Positions 14,710 to 28,300 of a DNA stretch of 64,000 bases are shown in pieces. Made by a program: the position numbers and the translations under genes. Each line of letters opens with the position of its first letter. The first letter of the stretch is position 1. The DNA comes from Camarhynchus parvulus (taxonomy: Eukaryota; Chordata; Aves; Passeriformes; Thraupidae): the NCBI RefSeq assembly GCF_901933205.1, contig NC_044585.1, forward strand, positions 5,208,001 to 5,272,000, in the 5' to 3' direction. The notes under the pieces are model-generated. The model worked only from the letters and a program-made list of their open reading frames with translations. It was not told where the DNA came from and searched no databases.

Positions 14710-15542
14710 CTGAAGAAGAGAAAATTATTTTAGTAATCATCACCTTCTGAAGAACAAAATTTTTAAAATGTACATAATTAATATATGTTCCCCTCAGATA
14801 AATTATTTCCTTCTACCTGACCTTTGAAATTGACAGCAGATCCCTGTACTACTCCTTAAATTTACAGTTTGATTTATGTAGGAGGAAGGTCTCAGCTCTG
14901 TGTCAGATAACTCTGTCTGGAGTCCAAGCACAAGAAGCAAGGGGAAAGCCATTTAAACTGTTTCTGGAAATTAGTCTGACATACCAAATGAGAAAATTGC
15001 ATGGATATAGGAAAAAAGAAATATTTCAGGGCTCACCATGCCATGATACACTTTAAATCTCCAGTACTAAAGGTCTATGATACTATCATCTATTTATACA
15101 CTCTTGTCAATTGAAATTTTAGTCCAACTCATGTAAGGTTTCACATATACTCCCCTTAGAGCCCTAAATATCAAATATATACAATGTGTCCTGCAGCCAC
15201 CCAGCTTTCAGTGTAGTAACTACAACAGGAGATGGAAGTTGCTATCTCTAACTCTGAGAGCACTTGGCTGAAGGCACAACCTATGGATGTGTGGCCTTAA
15301 GGACTGTCACAATTAGGGTACACATCTGCAAATTCAATGGGAAGTGTCAGGAGCTCTCAGCTGAACAGAGGGATAAATTTTCTTTAATAATACAACATTT
15401 TCTTTGATAATGGTGTTTGGCATCATTAGCTCTGATTGGTGGCAAAGGAACCCTATAAAGAATAACATTAGGGCAAACTATGACAATTTTAGCTGTATAT
15501 TATGTGTTACAAATAAGCAAAGCATGAGGACTGCTGCCATAC
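14710..15542 (-). other. MED13L intron e6-e7 (833 bp)
   Basis: A+T-rich intron whose donor is the less usual GTATGG. If it were retained, translation would stop about 13 codons into the intron. Nothing else recognised. Confidence 0.75.
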
Positions 15543-15705
15543 TTGGACTGTGCCCTGTTGAGGATGCATTCCTTCCACACACGGTGAACAATACGGTTGT
15601 GAAATTTGGGAGTAATCTTGCTTGATTTCTTTGGACTGTGGACACTGACTGTCCCCTCCTGCACAGCTGGATGGCTGATGCTGCTCTGAGAGCAGCCACT
15701 TTCTC
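15543..15705 (-). CDS. MED13L: MED13L exon e6 (disordered linker and conserved HRVWKEC segment, 163 bp)
   Basis: The translation starts with a variable Ser/Gln-rich linker ([20 protein letters not shown]) and then the conserved [20 protein letters not shown] and [13 protein letters not shown]. The acceptor is ttctcttgcag. The donor is AA|GTATGG, splitting a Lys codon that is completed by the first base of e7. This border is set by comparison with the family and by frame continuity with e7; reading past it gives about a dozen codons and then a stop. The longer open frame over this region (15478-15816) is in a different frame and is not the protein. It probably equals human exon 8. Confidence 0.9.
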
Positions 15706-16283
15706 CTGCAAGAGAAATAAAGCATTAATGTCAGAACTGTTCTTCATATTGTCACTTGCTATTTTTTCCTGGAAGTCTCTTAGCAGGCTGCTGACTACAC
15801 CAATGTTCACATTCACTGGGAATGCTCAGAGCATCCTTACAAACACATTTAAAGCAACACTCCCTTTGAGGTAACAAAGATGGCACTGAGTTGTACCACA
15901 GGCATGGGCAATAGAGTTGTGCAAGTACTGCACCTCATGTGATGTGACACACTCTGTATATTCTATATCTCTGTGTATCTATAAAAAATACACTCCCTAA
16001 TAAATGGAGGTACTTTAGATAGCCCCTACAGCTCTGGACTGAATCACCAAGAAGTAGTGAAGATAGAGCTTTTCCATTATTATCCTGTATGTTAAACTTG
16101 AATTTATATAGTCTTTGGTGAGTTGCTTTAAAGATGAAATTTATAATAATATGGATGGTCCTAAAAGCATCTATTAAAGAAAACTAATAATTTATGTAGA
16201 ATATTTCAAAGCAAGGATCAGTTCTTTATACTCAATATTAAACCTCAGCGAAGAAATGAATGGATCACTGATGCTTTCCTACA

Positions 16284-16672
16284 GACACAGGCTGGGAGAG
16301 CTGGGGGTGCTCAGCCTGGGGAAGAGAAGGCTCCAGGGATAGCTCAGAGCCCCTTCCTGGAGAGGGGGCTCTGCGACAGAGCCCCCCTCTGGGTTGGAGA
16401 GGGACTTGGGACAAGGGACAGAGGGACAGGACACAGAGAATGGCTGCCCACTGCCAGAGGGCAGGGATAGATTGGTAAGGAATTGTTCCCTGGGAGGGTG
16501 GCAGGCCCTGGCACAGAGAAGCTGTGGCTGCCTCTGCATCCCTGGCAGTGTCCAAGGCCAGGCTGGACAGGGCTTGGAGCAGCCTGGGACAGTGGAAGAT
16601 GTCCCTGCCCATGGCAGGGGTGGATTGAGGCTGAGGTCCTTTCCAACCCAAACCACTCTGGGATTCTATGCC
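16284..16672 (+). repeat. CR1 LINE 3' end
   Basis: The sequence is very close to the consensus avian CR1 3' region: ggctgggagagctgggggtg, gaagagaaggctccagggat, gccaggctggacagggcttg, then ccatggcaggggtgg and the terminal attctatg. It lies on the plus strand, antisense to MED13L. Only the 3' end is present (5' truncation). About 83 bases (16538-16620) are almost identical, in inverted orientation, to the CR1 copy at 50982-51063. Confidence 0.93.
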
Positions 16673-17724
16673 CTTTCTTTACAATATGCTTGAACTGAAA
16701 TACTAAAATCAAAACTGGCTTTGGTGAGATTTTCCAGTTGAGGTCTACACTACTACAGAAATTTCCAACAGCTTATCACCAGTAGATACACTATTAACAC
16801 AGCATATGATATTCTCAGTATGTATTTTCTGTGTGGTTATCAAAGAGATAACAAATGAAAATATTACTTCAACATGTTTGAAAGCCTGAAAACTCTCTCC
16901 ACTCCATTCCTTCCTGTGATGCAGCAGCTTTTACCAGCTATTGTACAAGCAGATGCTTCTTTTCCTGCCCTGCAATGTGTTTCTGTTTAGCTGAACTGAA
17001 CTCCAGCACATCCATCTTGCCAAGGCCGAGCTGCAGCAGCAGAGGGAGCTTTGGGTCCACTGGCCCGGGCAGGAGTCGCTGCTCTGGGCTGGAACAGCCA
17101 GGAGGGATCTGCTGCATTTTCACAAGGTCACACCAGGGTACAGAACACTTCGTCCTCCTGCTGACGCAATCCAAGCAGCCTCAAGTGTGACGTGCTGAAG
17201 GGACTCGGTGCTGCACATCACTGCAGCTAACAGGGAATCCTGCTGCTTGCCACCAGGTGATTTGCAAAACAACTTCTGAAATGGTGCACAAGCTGCCTAA
17301 CCCTGCATCTTCTTTCATTCTTCACGTTATATATTTCTTTCTCCAGTTAGATCTTCCTTGATTATCTTTTTGTAAAGTCAAATATGGAAACCCCTGGCCA
17401 TACTGAGGCTTGTGCCTCTAACCATGTACTTCACAGGCTTTAATGTTCTCCAGCAAGTGGGAACTTGACAGATAATCAAAAAACAAACAGGTCAGAACTT
17501 CAGAATTGGCAAATGTGCCCTTCTTTGGAGAAGGAATGCGTGTATAGACAAACATCACATGGACACAGAGGCATCACGTCAACAGCAGGAGGAAAACAAG
17601 GATAAGTCTGACGGGAAGGGAAGGACAGGAGGCACGAGGGGATAACCAAGGAACTACCAGGGCTTTCAAGTTACATTGGAATGCATTAAATATTGCTTTC
17701 TATAATTATGTAATATTTTTATAC

Positions 17725-17750
17725 TATTGCTGTACTACAGTACAGCAATA
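17725..17750. repeat. Near-perfect 26-bp palindrome
   Basis: The 12-base arm TATTGCTGTACT (17725-17736) is followed by AC and the exact reverse complement AGTACAGCAATA (17739-17750). It is seen directly in the sequence; its function is unknown. Confidence 0.9.
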
Positions 17751-18031
17751 TACAGCATAACAGGAGACAGAACTGCACAGCAGGCAAAACCACTTTGTTC
17801 TCACACACTGACACTAATTTTTGGCCAAGAACATCCCTGGCACAGTCCTGGAACACACAGAGGTACCTCTGGCAGGTAATGGTACAGTGAGTGGAGGACA
17901 CAGCAGCCCCCACCAGAGGCCACTGCACAACCCCTGCAGTGCAGACTGGTTCCACTGGTGAAAAATGCCATTCTCCAGTTGCAGCAACAATTTGTTTTGT
18001 TACATACTTTAGACACAACCATGGAAAATGT

Positions 18032-18530
18032 GATAAAAAGAGAACTGAAGAGATCATCTAGTCCAGTCCTTGCTTTAAAGCTGGATCAACAAATTTAGCT
18101 AATCTGTTTCTTAAGAACAACCTTCCAAAATGCCCCCACTAAACCTTCCAAAACCCATCACCCATCTGCTAATGGAACTTCTGTAGCTTCCCAACAGCTA
18201 ACTTATTCCAACATTTCATTATCCTCCCTCAGAGCAAGTTTTTCCTCCTGTTTAACCTAGTTTTGCTTTGCTCCAGTTTAGATTCATTACATACTGGTTG
18301 CAGAGAAAAGCATATTCTTTTTCTCCTTGAAATTCCACTTCTTTAGACTAAAACACCTCAATTCTGTCCATCTTTTCCTGGAGGTCCTGTTTGCAAAATC
18401 CAGGATCACTCTCACTGTACTTTCTTGGACTCCAGACAGTTTGTCCACATCTTTAGGTGCTCCAAGCTGGACATGGCACTAAACCCACATTTTAAACAGT
18501 ATTGGGCAGAACTGAAGTATTATTCCTGTG
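18032..18530 (-). repeat. Old CR1-like LINE fragment
   Basis: The plus-strand order of words (agagatcatctagtccagtc; tccctcagagcaagtttttc; tttcttggactccagacagt; gctccaagctggacatggca; aacagtattgggcagaactg) follows the antisense CR1 3' layout but with strong divergence, so this is an old copy on the minus strand. Ends are approximate. Confidence 0.6.
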
Positions 18531-19099
18531 CCTCACACTAATCCAGTTTCTGGGTCCCACTAGTGATTCTGGACTGCATGACATGCTTTTCCAATCCATT
18601 TCTCCAGTTTAAAATGGTTTTTGATAAAAAAAGAATTCTTTCATTGTTTGCTGGAGAGGCACCCCTCTGATACAAATTCATGCTGCCCTCAAACAATAGC
18701 AGAGATCAAACAGAAGCTGTGACTGCCAGATTGGACAACATGAACACTTTTATATAAAATACAGTCTATGAATATTCAAAAATAGAATCCCCCTTGTAGT
18801 ACTGTACAAGTGTAACAGGGTTTTGAAAATCTTAAAAATACAATAGCACATTAAAATATGCATCAATACTTGAACAGAGATTGTTATTTAAATGGTGATT
18901 GTCTTGCTTCAGTTAGTTATTAATTGGCTTCTTGCTTCTTTTAACTCTCAGTTCCTTTGAAAAACACCATTCCAAGTGAATTTACATCTCATGTTCTGAC
19001 TTATTAGCAGTAAATACTAAATACTTTGATTGTCTTCGTCTATAGGCTCTAATCATGGACAAGTGAATCCAGACACGTTTTCTCTGCCTTTGCATCAAG

Positions 19100-19168
19100 G
19101 TTCAAAGGTTGGACTTGATGATCTTACAGGTCTGCTCCAACCTCAATGACTCTGTTATTCCAGGACTG
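19100..19168 (+). repeat. CR1 LINE terminal fragment
   Basis: The stretch aaggttggacttgatgatct followed by tacaggtctgctccaacctc and aatgactctgttattcc matches the last bases of a CR1 element (ggttggactcgatgatcc...tccaacc...gattctatg), diverged. Ends are approximate. Confidence 0.7.
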
Positions 19169-19625
19169 ACCCTGTTATGTGACAGAACTATCCCATAAAG
19201 GTTAAGCTTGGGAGCTCCTCAGTGAGGGCACAACAAGGATTCTTTAGCCCCATCTGGCTGCACAGTCTCACAGAAACTTGTAGCGTCTTTGACACTTCTA
19301 TTGCTCTGTGAATTTTAGTAAGAGCTCCCCAACAGGTTCAAAAATTTTCAGAATTCAAGCAGAAGGTTGCCCAGTGGTGAGAGGTTTGTGTTGCTTTGCA
19401 GCACTGCACACAGATGTGCCTACAGGAAAGGGAGCTGAACTGAGTTTACCCTGTTTTGTGTAAAGGGGTGTTCACAGCACTGCCTTCCCTTCACCACAGA
19501 CCTACAAAGTCCCCCCCCAACCCTCCTCCACTGCCTGCCTTTACCCTGCCCCTGCTCACACATGCACTCCCCAGGAGCTAAGCAAAGCCCAGAGTCTGAG
19601 CCCATCTCCCCAGCCCACTGCTTAC

Positions 19626-19817
19626 CCATAACAGCCTGCTCTGGAGAGGTGGGGGGAGTCAGGGGCATCCCACAGGTACTGACAGGATCCTTCACGCTTC
19701 CAAGCCCCTGCTGTCCCACATTTATATGGCCTGCAGCACTGGCAGAGCTCTGTGACACTGGGATGTCACTCTGGGAGATGAGAACAAAGGCTGAAGGATA
19801 CACCATCCTCACACCTC
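19626..19817 (-). CDS. MED13L: MED13L exon e5 (end of Med13_N, Fbw7 phosphodegron, 192 bp)
   Basis: The translation runs [20 protein letters not shown], then a Ser/Ala/Gly-rich stretch, then [20 protein letters not shown] and SPEQAVM. The segment LTPPTSPE (19639-19662) matches the Cdc4/Fbw7 phosphodegron pattern (hydrophobic, x, phospho-Thr, Pro, x, x, Ser). The human counterpart around Thr326 is known to direct SCF-Fbw7 turnover of MED13 and MED13L. Counting codons from e1 puts this Thr at about residue 326 if about 102 residues lie upstream. The acceptor is tttctgcag and the donor ATGG|GTAAG. It is 192 bp with phase 1 at both ends. It probably equals human exon 7. Confidence 0.94.
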
Positions 19818-21542
<1,725 letters not shown>

Positions 21543-21688
21543 CTTGGAAGGGCGAGGGGGAGTTCTGGGCCATCTGGATGTGCTCCTCGGTGATCAGGTA
21601 GATGGGCTGGTGCTGGGCGATCTCCACGCTCGTGCACACGTTGCTCTCCCCGTGCAGGAAGAACGTGAAGGCACACGACAAGTGCTCA
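21543..21688 (-). CDS. MED13L: MED13L exon e3 (Med13_N domain, 146 bp)
   Basis: The exon begins by completing the Ser codon of e2 and reads [20 protein letters not shown], then [20 protein letters not shown] and QNSPSPFQ. This is the conserved core of Med13_N. The acceptor is tcctgcag and the donor CCAAG|GTACC. It enters in phase 2 and leaves with one base (g) of a Val codon. The exon is more G+C-rich than the intron around it, with many third-position G/C bases. It is the first exon after the 37.6 kb intron, and only 1.1 kb separates it from e4. It probably equals human exon 5. Confidence 0.94.
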
Positions 21689-21976
21689 CTGCAGGACACA
21701 GGAGACAAAAGGAAACATTTATCGGTGTTAATGGGCTCCGGGAGGGAAATTCAGAGCTCCGAGGCCAAGCACACACGCTCCTGTCCTATCCTGAGGCTCA
21801 CTGCCTGGCCGGGAATCATATAAAGAGAGGGATCTGTCACCAGACAAATAACCGACAATGCTGGCAGCTGTCTCGTCGATGTGTTTTCCTACTTGTCTCA
21901 TTACAAATAAATGGGATTTTAACCAGAATTCAAGCGATAAAATGATAGGTCTTTAGAAATTCTTCGAAGTTCACCC

Positions 21977-22362
21977 TGTGAGAAATAGCCACCCACTTTT
22001 CATAAATTTAGATAGGTTTATTAAACAGAAGACTGAATAGAGAAAATGTTACAGGGCCGGGAGCAAAAGATTTTCCCCACCATGCGCTCCCCCACACAAT
22101 GGAGGTTTTGCCTTTTAATCCCTCCCAAAATTTCTGTCCATCGACTCCATCTTCACTGTCCAGTGGTGGAGTTTACTTTCTCAAATCTTGATTAGAGGTC
22201 AGATGTCACCATAGTGACAAGCCAATCCTCCCAAATATCCCAACCCCGGCTGTCCCTTGATAACAACTCAAGGGGCAAAAAAAAAAAACTTTTCTTAACC
22301 TATATACATGACATTTGTCTGTTAATTGTGAGAGTCAATCATTGCATTACTCATCTATCACA
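21977..22362 (-). mobile_element. Solo LTR of an endogenous retrovirus-like element
   Basis: On the minus strand this 386-base block starts TGTGATAGATGAG and ends CTATTTCTCACA, so its ends form the inverted pair TGTGA/TCACA expected of an LTR (TG...CA). A polyadenylation signal AATAAA lies near its 3' end (22017-22022), and an A+T-rich TTAAAA box sits about 110 bases before it. The flanking five bases are caccc (21972-21976) and aaccc (22363-22367), a 4/5 match that may be a decayed target-site duplication; 5 bases would suit an ERVL/class III element. No internal retroviral gene or second LTR is nearby, so it is a solo LTR. It is in the sense orientation of MED13L, 0.3 kb upstream of e3. The family name is not assigned. 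Confidence 0.8.
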
Positions 22363-25300
22363 AACCCACAATGAGATCCAGCTGAAAAGAAACAAAGGAA
22401 TAGGAAAGATGTTTGCCTAACAGCTAATGAGAATCTTGATTAAAAAATATAAAAGCACGTGAATATTACAGAAAGTTGTCAACAACCTAAGGTGAACCGT
22501 GGATTTGCCACTGCTGGCCAAATTTAACTTGAAATGAACTGCATTGAAAATATTTTCACTTCATCCTACACATAGAGTGACTCACATCACAGCAAAGTAT
22601 TTGCTTAAATATTCCTTGCTACAAAGCCACAAGAAGTAAGAAAACAAAGCACACTTCATGTTTTTAATCCTCATTTTAATCAACTAAAAATGTGCAGAGC
22701 TGCAGTAAGCTTGCAGAGATTTTTCTGTCCAATTCAAGAGCTGTGCACAGTTTTATGGGTGTTGGCTTTGGCACAGGGCCAGCCCTAAGGGGACCTGTGT
22801 TTTACACACAGCTCTCACTACCTGCACCTAGAGGAAAAACCAGAGGCAATTACAACCATCTCACTTCGGCGTTTAAGTCAATCAACATCTCTGCTACTGC
22901 TGCCAGTGGGTTTTAAACAAAGGCACTGATGGTCCAGAATTGGGAGCTGCTCTAATCTCACTAAATCTCTGTATGATTTCACACGTTGGGCAGAGTAACT
23001 TCTCATCCTGTAGCCCAAGTTACTCTTCTGTGAAGCTCAAATCCTACCACAAAAAGAGACCAAAAGGAAAAGTTCAGCTGAGAAAAATCTGGAGAGAAAA
23101 GGTTACTGAAGTGACAGGCAACAGCCACACTTCCCTGGTGCTGCCATCCACAATTCTGAAGTACTTTGTAACAATAATTCCAGTAAATGAAAGGTTTCAT
23201 TATGTTTCAATTTTCACAAAGGAAAGAAATTTCACTGTCCTCAGTGATGAAGTGGTAAATGGATCGTTAAGTTACATGGGGGGAAAGGAGGGAACAGGAC
23301 ATGGGACAAAGTGGGTCAGACTCCAGGTATTTCTATCCTGCCCCAAGAAGAGAAGCAAATCAATTAATGTAATAAAACCCCCTGAACAGTGGATTTCTGC
23401 ACATACAAGAAATACAAAATTTCAGCAAAGTCCAATCATTTAAACAAAGCCCATTAGTTTCCTTACACAGCATGAACACCTTTAATATAAAGAAGGTTTT
23501 AATAAATAAAAACCCCATGAGAAATCTGGTGTAAGATCAGGTGGGGATAATGTCTGCAGAGAGTTCACGTGCAGCAGGTCAGCATTTCCAAAGCAGAGAG
23601 CAAAACTGGATTTTTTAGCTCCTGTCTTTAGGATATGCACAGAAACACTCTGGATTCTGCAAGCTTCCTACAGGATTTAACTGTGGGTCTTGCTTGGCTG
23701 CTATTGAACTGAAGGGAAAAAATTGGGACCATCCAGGGACCCTCTCAAGTGTCTTGCAAAGTGCTCTGGCATGAACAAATCATGTGAAATCTTATGCAAT
23801 ACTCACAGCTACCCATAAACACTGTGAGGATAAAGAACACACCAAATCAGAGCCTGAAAGTCAAAGATTCATTTGGTTTTGGAGGACAGGCAATGCATGC
23901 CACTAACTTTCAACTGAGAATCACCTAACAGCAGAATTAGTAACTGAGATCACAGAATTAGACAGCTTCAGACTAAGAGTGCAGACAACTAATTACGGGG
24001 GGAAGAGGTGTACAAATACAGCATCAGCCCATTTCTCTTCCCTGAATGCCAGATTAAGGAATAACAGTAATCAATGTTCCTGCTCACACCCAGCAATAAG
24101 GACTTCATCAGTGAAAGATGGATCATTTCTAGACTGGACCCAAATTAAACCATGCCCAGCTCCAGGAAGAGTACAACAAAGCTCACTCAGTCCAGCAGTG
24201 CTTTCCTTCAGACCAGAGCTGGTGGAGCTGCTGGCACAAGCCCCCCTGCCCAGCAGGTGCAGCTCCAGCCAGACCCTGTGTCCTGCTGCCCTCCCTGACC
24301 CCCCAGAGCTTTGCCATAGGAAAGGCACTGACACACAAGTGAAGCTCCCTCTGGTGCCAGTCACTGCCATAAGCTCAGCTTTCAAGACCAAAAATAATCA
24401 AGATCAAGGCCTGAGGACTTCCTGCAGTCCCCAGGTGAAAGTTTCCTTTAGTAACAAATAAGAATTTGATTTGAGCACAGCTGCTGGACTGTGTCCCACT
24501 CTGGCATGTGCTCCCAGCCCCCTGACATTCCTGCATGCAGCACAGCTCACACCATTCCTGAAATACCTGCCCAAAGAAATCACTCTGGCTACAAATGTGA
24601 GCCAGATCTTGGAATAAAATCCAAGTGGAGAAACCACACCAAGCTCCAAGCAGCCAGCCCTTCACACAGCCCCAGCACGAGGCTTCACCTGATCCACCAC
24701 TGAGCTCCACTGTACCTATAAAGTTCCAAAACTCACAAATTGTTCAGGTCCTCACCAGAGTCTTCCAAGATTACCAATATCCAGTTTTCCTACAAGATCC
24801 ACTTCTCTTTGCACCAACAAAAAACTGAACACAAAATGCAGATCAGACCAGGATTCCAAAAAACATTCAACACGATGTTCAGATTGATTTTTTATTTTAT
24901 TTTATTTACATTTATTTCAACCCAGTTCAAAAAGCGAAGTTGACAGGCTTTTCAGAATTCACTCTCTGCAGGTTTTTAATCACTCTCATTTCTGTATTCT
25001 TTTCTGATCAGAAGATAAAACTATCAGAAACCACCAGGAAGGTACATGAAATGCTTTCAAATTATCCCCCTACTCCTCAGAGTCTGTTGGAACACCTCAA
25101 GCTGCCAGCTCAGGACAAGTACAATAATGCAAAAGTTGCTAATCTCACACAGCTGTGCTATACATTCACTTTGCACACACTAAGGAATTACACCAGGAAC
25201 AAAGGGCAGTCAGAGGCACAGTTTGACTCCTCTGACTCTGTTAATAATAAATTTACTTTATACCTTTAAATTTGAGCCTGTTTTGCCCTTAAACTGTTTT

Positions 25301-28300
25301 CTCCCAGTCTTTATCTCAACTCATGAACCCATTTTTCCCCTTCCTCTGCCCAGCTGTAGCAGAGGACAGTGAGTGAACAGTTTTTGTGGGTACCCGGCAT
25401 TTCAGCCAGTGCCAAACCACAACAGAGTGCAAATGTGTGCCAGTACTCTGGTCACACCATGCAGGAACTCTTTTTTACAGGTACTTCTTCAGAATCTTTT
25501 CTTTGCTTTCCCAGTGCCTTACAGCTGCCTTGGTTAGGATGTCACCTCCCCCCATGGAATGTATAGAACATATACAGAATATATGTTATTTTCTACTCCG
25601 GCTGCATGAAAGGTGAGGTGGGAAAAATGTTGAGCACTGGTCTGTAGCCAGCAGAACACTTTGGCACACACCTTCAACAATATTTCCACTACCTTCACTG
25701 AGACTTGTGTGCTAAAATTAAAACAACTGCTTAAATAAAAGGCATCTATTAACAGAAATGCAAAGAAATAGCAATGTCAAATAACCTTTTGTAACAAAAG
25801 ATCTGTGTCCTTTTAAGTATTACAGGTACTTTTTCTCTGTAACACAGAAGAATCAAGCCTTCACTTTGGCACCTAATCACCTGCAGCTGACATTAGCTGT
25901 CTTTCAGGTGTTTCCTCTGGGACCTTAATTACCTCAAATAACTTTTGAGATGCCTAAAAATGTAGCTGAATACCTTGGCAATGTAATATTTAAGGCTTCC
26001 CATAAACTTTATGAATGCCAATTCCTCAGTTACTATAAATGACTTAAAGAAAACAACATTACATTACATTTACTTACATATAAAAAATCAGATGAGGATT
26101 ATGAAAACTCAACTACATTTAAACTCCACAATATTGGCAGAGAAAGGGAACAACTGATGGATTCAGGTGTTGTTTCCATTTTTTGGGAGGTTTGGATAAA
26201 TACCCAGTGGAACCTGTTCTGCTTTCAAACTGTACATGAAAAAAATGCCAAGATACTGCAATTCCTAACAGAGTTTGGAATGTATGTACTAATGTATATC
26301 TTGTATAAAGTTAAACTGCCCCCTACAGATTTCAAAATATACCACAAATGTGGAAGTCAAACTGCCAGTAACAATTACTTTGGGATTTGGGGAAGAAGAT
26401 CCTACAAAAAAACAAATTGAACACAACTGATTCTTTTTCTTATTAGAGGGATATTAAAACAATAGTTTTATGGTATGAATTTTATCCTTATTATTTTAAG
26501 GACTTGAAACCATTCCCTGAAAACCCCTTGCTGCCATGCAGTGCACAGTGTCTAAGATTGCTTTGTCCCAAACATTGCAACCTCCTGACACACCTGGAAA
26601 GTGCAGTTGGGAGCCAGATGCCTGGACTGACACTAAAGGTTCCTTAGAAAAACACAGTGAAAATTTAAGAATCCTATATTTGTACATATCCATCCTATTT
26701 TCAGGGCTGAGCATTTTTTAAATACTTATTTCTCCACAGAGGAGCTAGAGCTGCCATGCTCTGCCCTCCAGGCTGCAGACTTCTTGTTTCTCCTCTACTT
26801 TGTAAGTAATTGTCCACAAAGCCACTGACTGTGTATGATTAATTGCATTTTCTGACCAATAAATTGTACAGCTGCTTAAATTCTCCTCAAAGTTAAGACT
26901 GAGATCCGAAAGCCCTCAAATCACAGTTACCCCAAAACAGCTTCATCAAGTCTAATGTCAGAAAAGAGGCAGCAGCAAGGCACAGGCAGTAGGAAAACTG
27001 TCAAATCACTTGTTTGATGCGGATTACAAAAAAGAGGGCATCAAAAGGCAAATCTGAAATAGAAGAATAAGTGAGAGCAAAATAAAATACTTTCCTTTAA
27101 AGCTGCTAAAGCAACAGGACAGGAGCAGGTCACAGTGGGGTTTGGGCAGGAGATGGCAGCACCTGGACACCCCTACAGCCAATAACACTCCAACACTGCA
27201 GTAAATTAACAGTCCAGTATGTAAATCACCTCTTCTTAAATCTTCTGGAAATAAATATCCCCAGAGAAGCCTGAACTTGAACAAGCTCCCACTAAGGGAG
27301 GAGAAGAAAGGTTGCCTGCTTTGATTTGAGAGAAGGCAGAGCCTCAGTCCCAGTGCAGAGTGGGTTTAAATGTGCCAGTTCCCAGTCAGGCACTTCCCTT
27401 AGCTGAGGGCAGGGATGCACTCCCAGAGCACCCAGATCCTCCAGGACACACCATGGTCCAGGCAGGAGCTGCAGGGCCCTGCCAGGCCACTGTGGTAGCA
27501 GAGAAAGCTTCCTCACACACACCAAGAGAGCAGAGGAGCACCTGGAGCAGCAAACAAAAAAGGCCAGGCCATTTTCTGGCCCTTAGGGGAAATCACACAT
27601 TGCAAACCACAACTAAAGCTAAAAGGAAAGCATTTCCATGCATGAGACAATTCCAGAGTTTTCTGGACACCACAGCCCCCCAAGAGCACCCAGCCCCCAT
27701 TTCTGCACTAGCATGGGACCCCCACAGCCAGGTTCTCTCTGCTGTGGCCCCAGACACAGATCCACACTGAAATATGGAAACACCAACCTGGAGCCTGCTT
27801 GGGGCTCTGTCACTCCACACATCAATCCCTGGGAAACAAGGACTCCCTGCCCAACTGGATCCAGAATTCCCTGTGTGCTGGAGCCAGAACAGGGCTGAGG
27901 GCTGACACAGCCCAGCACCTGGAGCTTGTCCCAAGGCTAATGAACACCCAGCTGAAACCAACTGGGCAATTATTTCACTGTATCACAGCACCTGAAACAA
28001 CTTTTCTTCAGGTGAACACACTGCTGGCTCATGAACAAGGGAAACTGATGTCTGGTTATACATCTCTGCCCAAAGTCACTAGTTTTTGTATAGCACAGAG
28101 TAAGAACACAGGAGGTCAAGCTGCAGATTAAATCATATTGCTTTGGCAATGACTCCTTGTCTCTTGATTTTGTTATCTCTTTCTCTTCCCCAACTCAAAG
28201 AAATAAAAAGAAGAGCAGGGAACAGAACATCAGTTCCCAGAACTACCAGATCTTTAATTATCTCTTAAGTCCATTTGTTGTCTTGGTTGGATTTTTTAAA

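Larger units (their letters stand above)
15706..19625 (-). other. MED13L intron e5-e6 (3.9 kb)
   Basis: This is the most repeat-rich smaller intron. It holds a clear plus-strand CR1 end (16284-16672), an older CR1-like minus-strand stretch (18032-18530), a short CR1 tail (19100-19168) and a 26-bp near-perfect palindrome (17725-17750). No additional exon recognised. Confidence 0.75.

Noticed and set aside
15478..15816. 112-codon minus-strand open frame over e6
   Set aside because: It reads e6 in a different frame. The real frame gives the MED13L HRVWKEC segment and joins exactly with e5 and e7.
16265..16712. Cluster of open frames up to 128 codons
   Set aside because: They are translations of the untranslated 3' end of a CR1 LINE, not genes.
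22940..23443. 167-codon plus-strand open frame as a separate gene
   Set aside because: No recognisable domain, no codon bias, no splice or promoter context, and it lies in ordinary intron.
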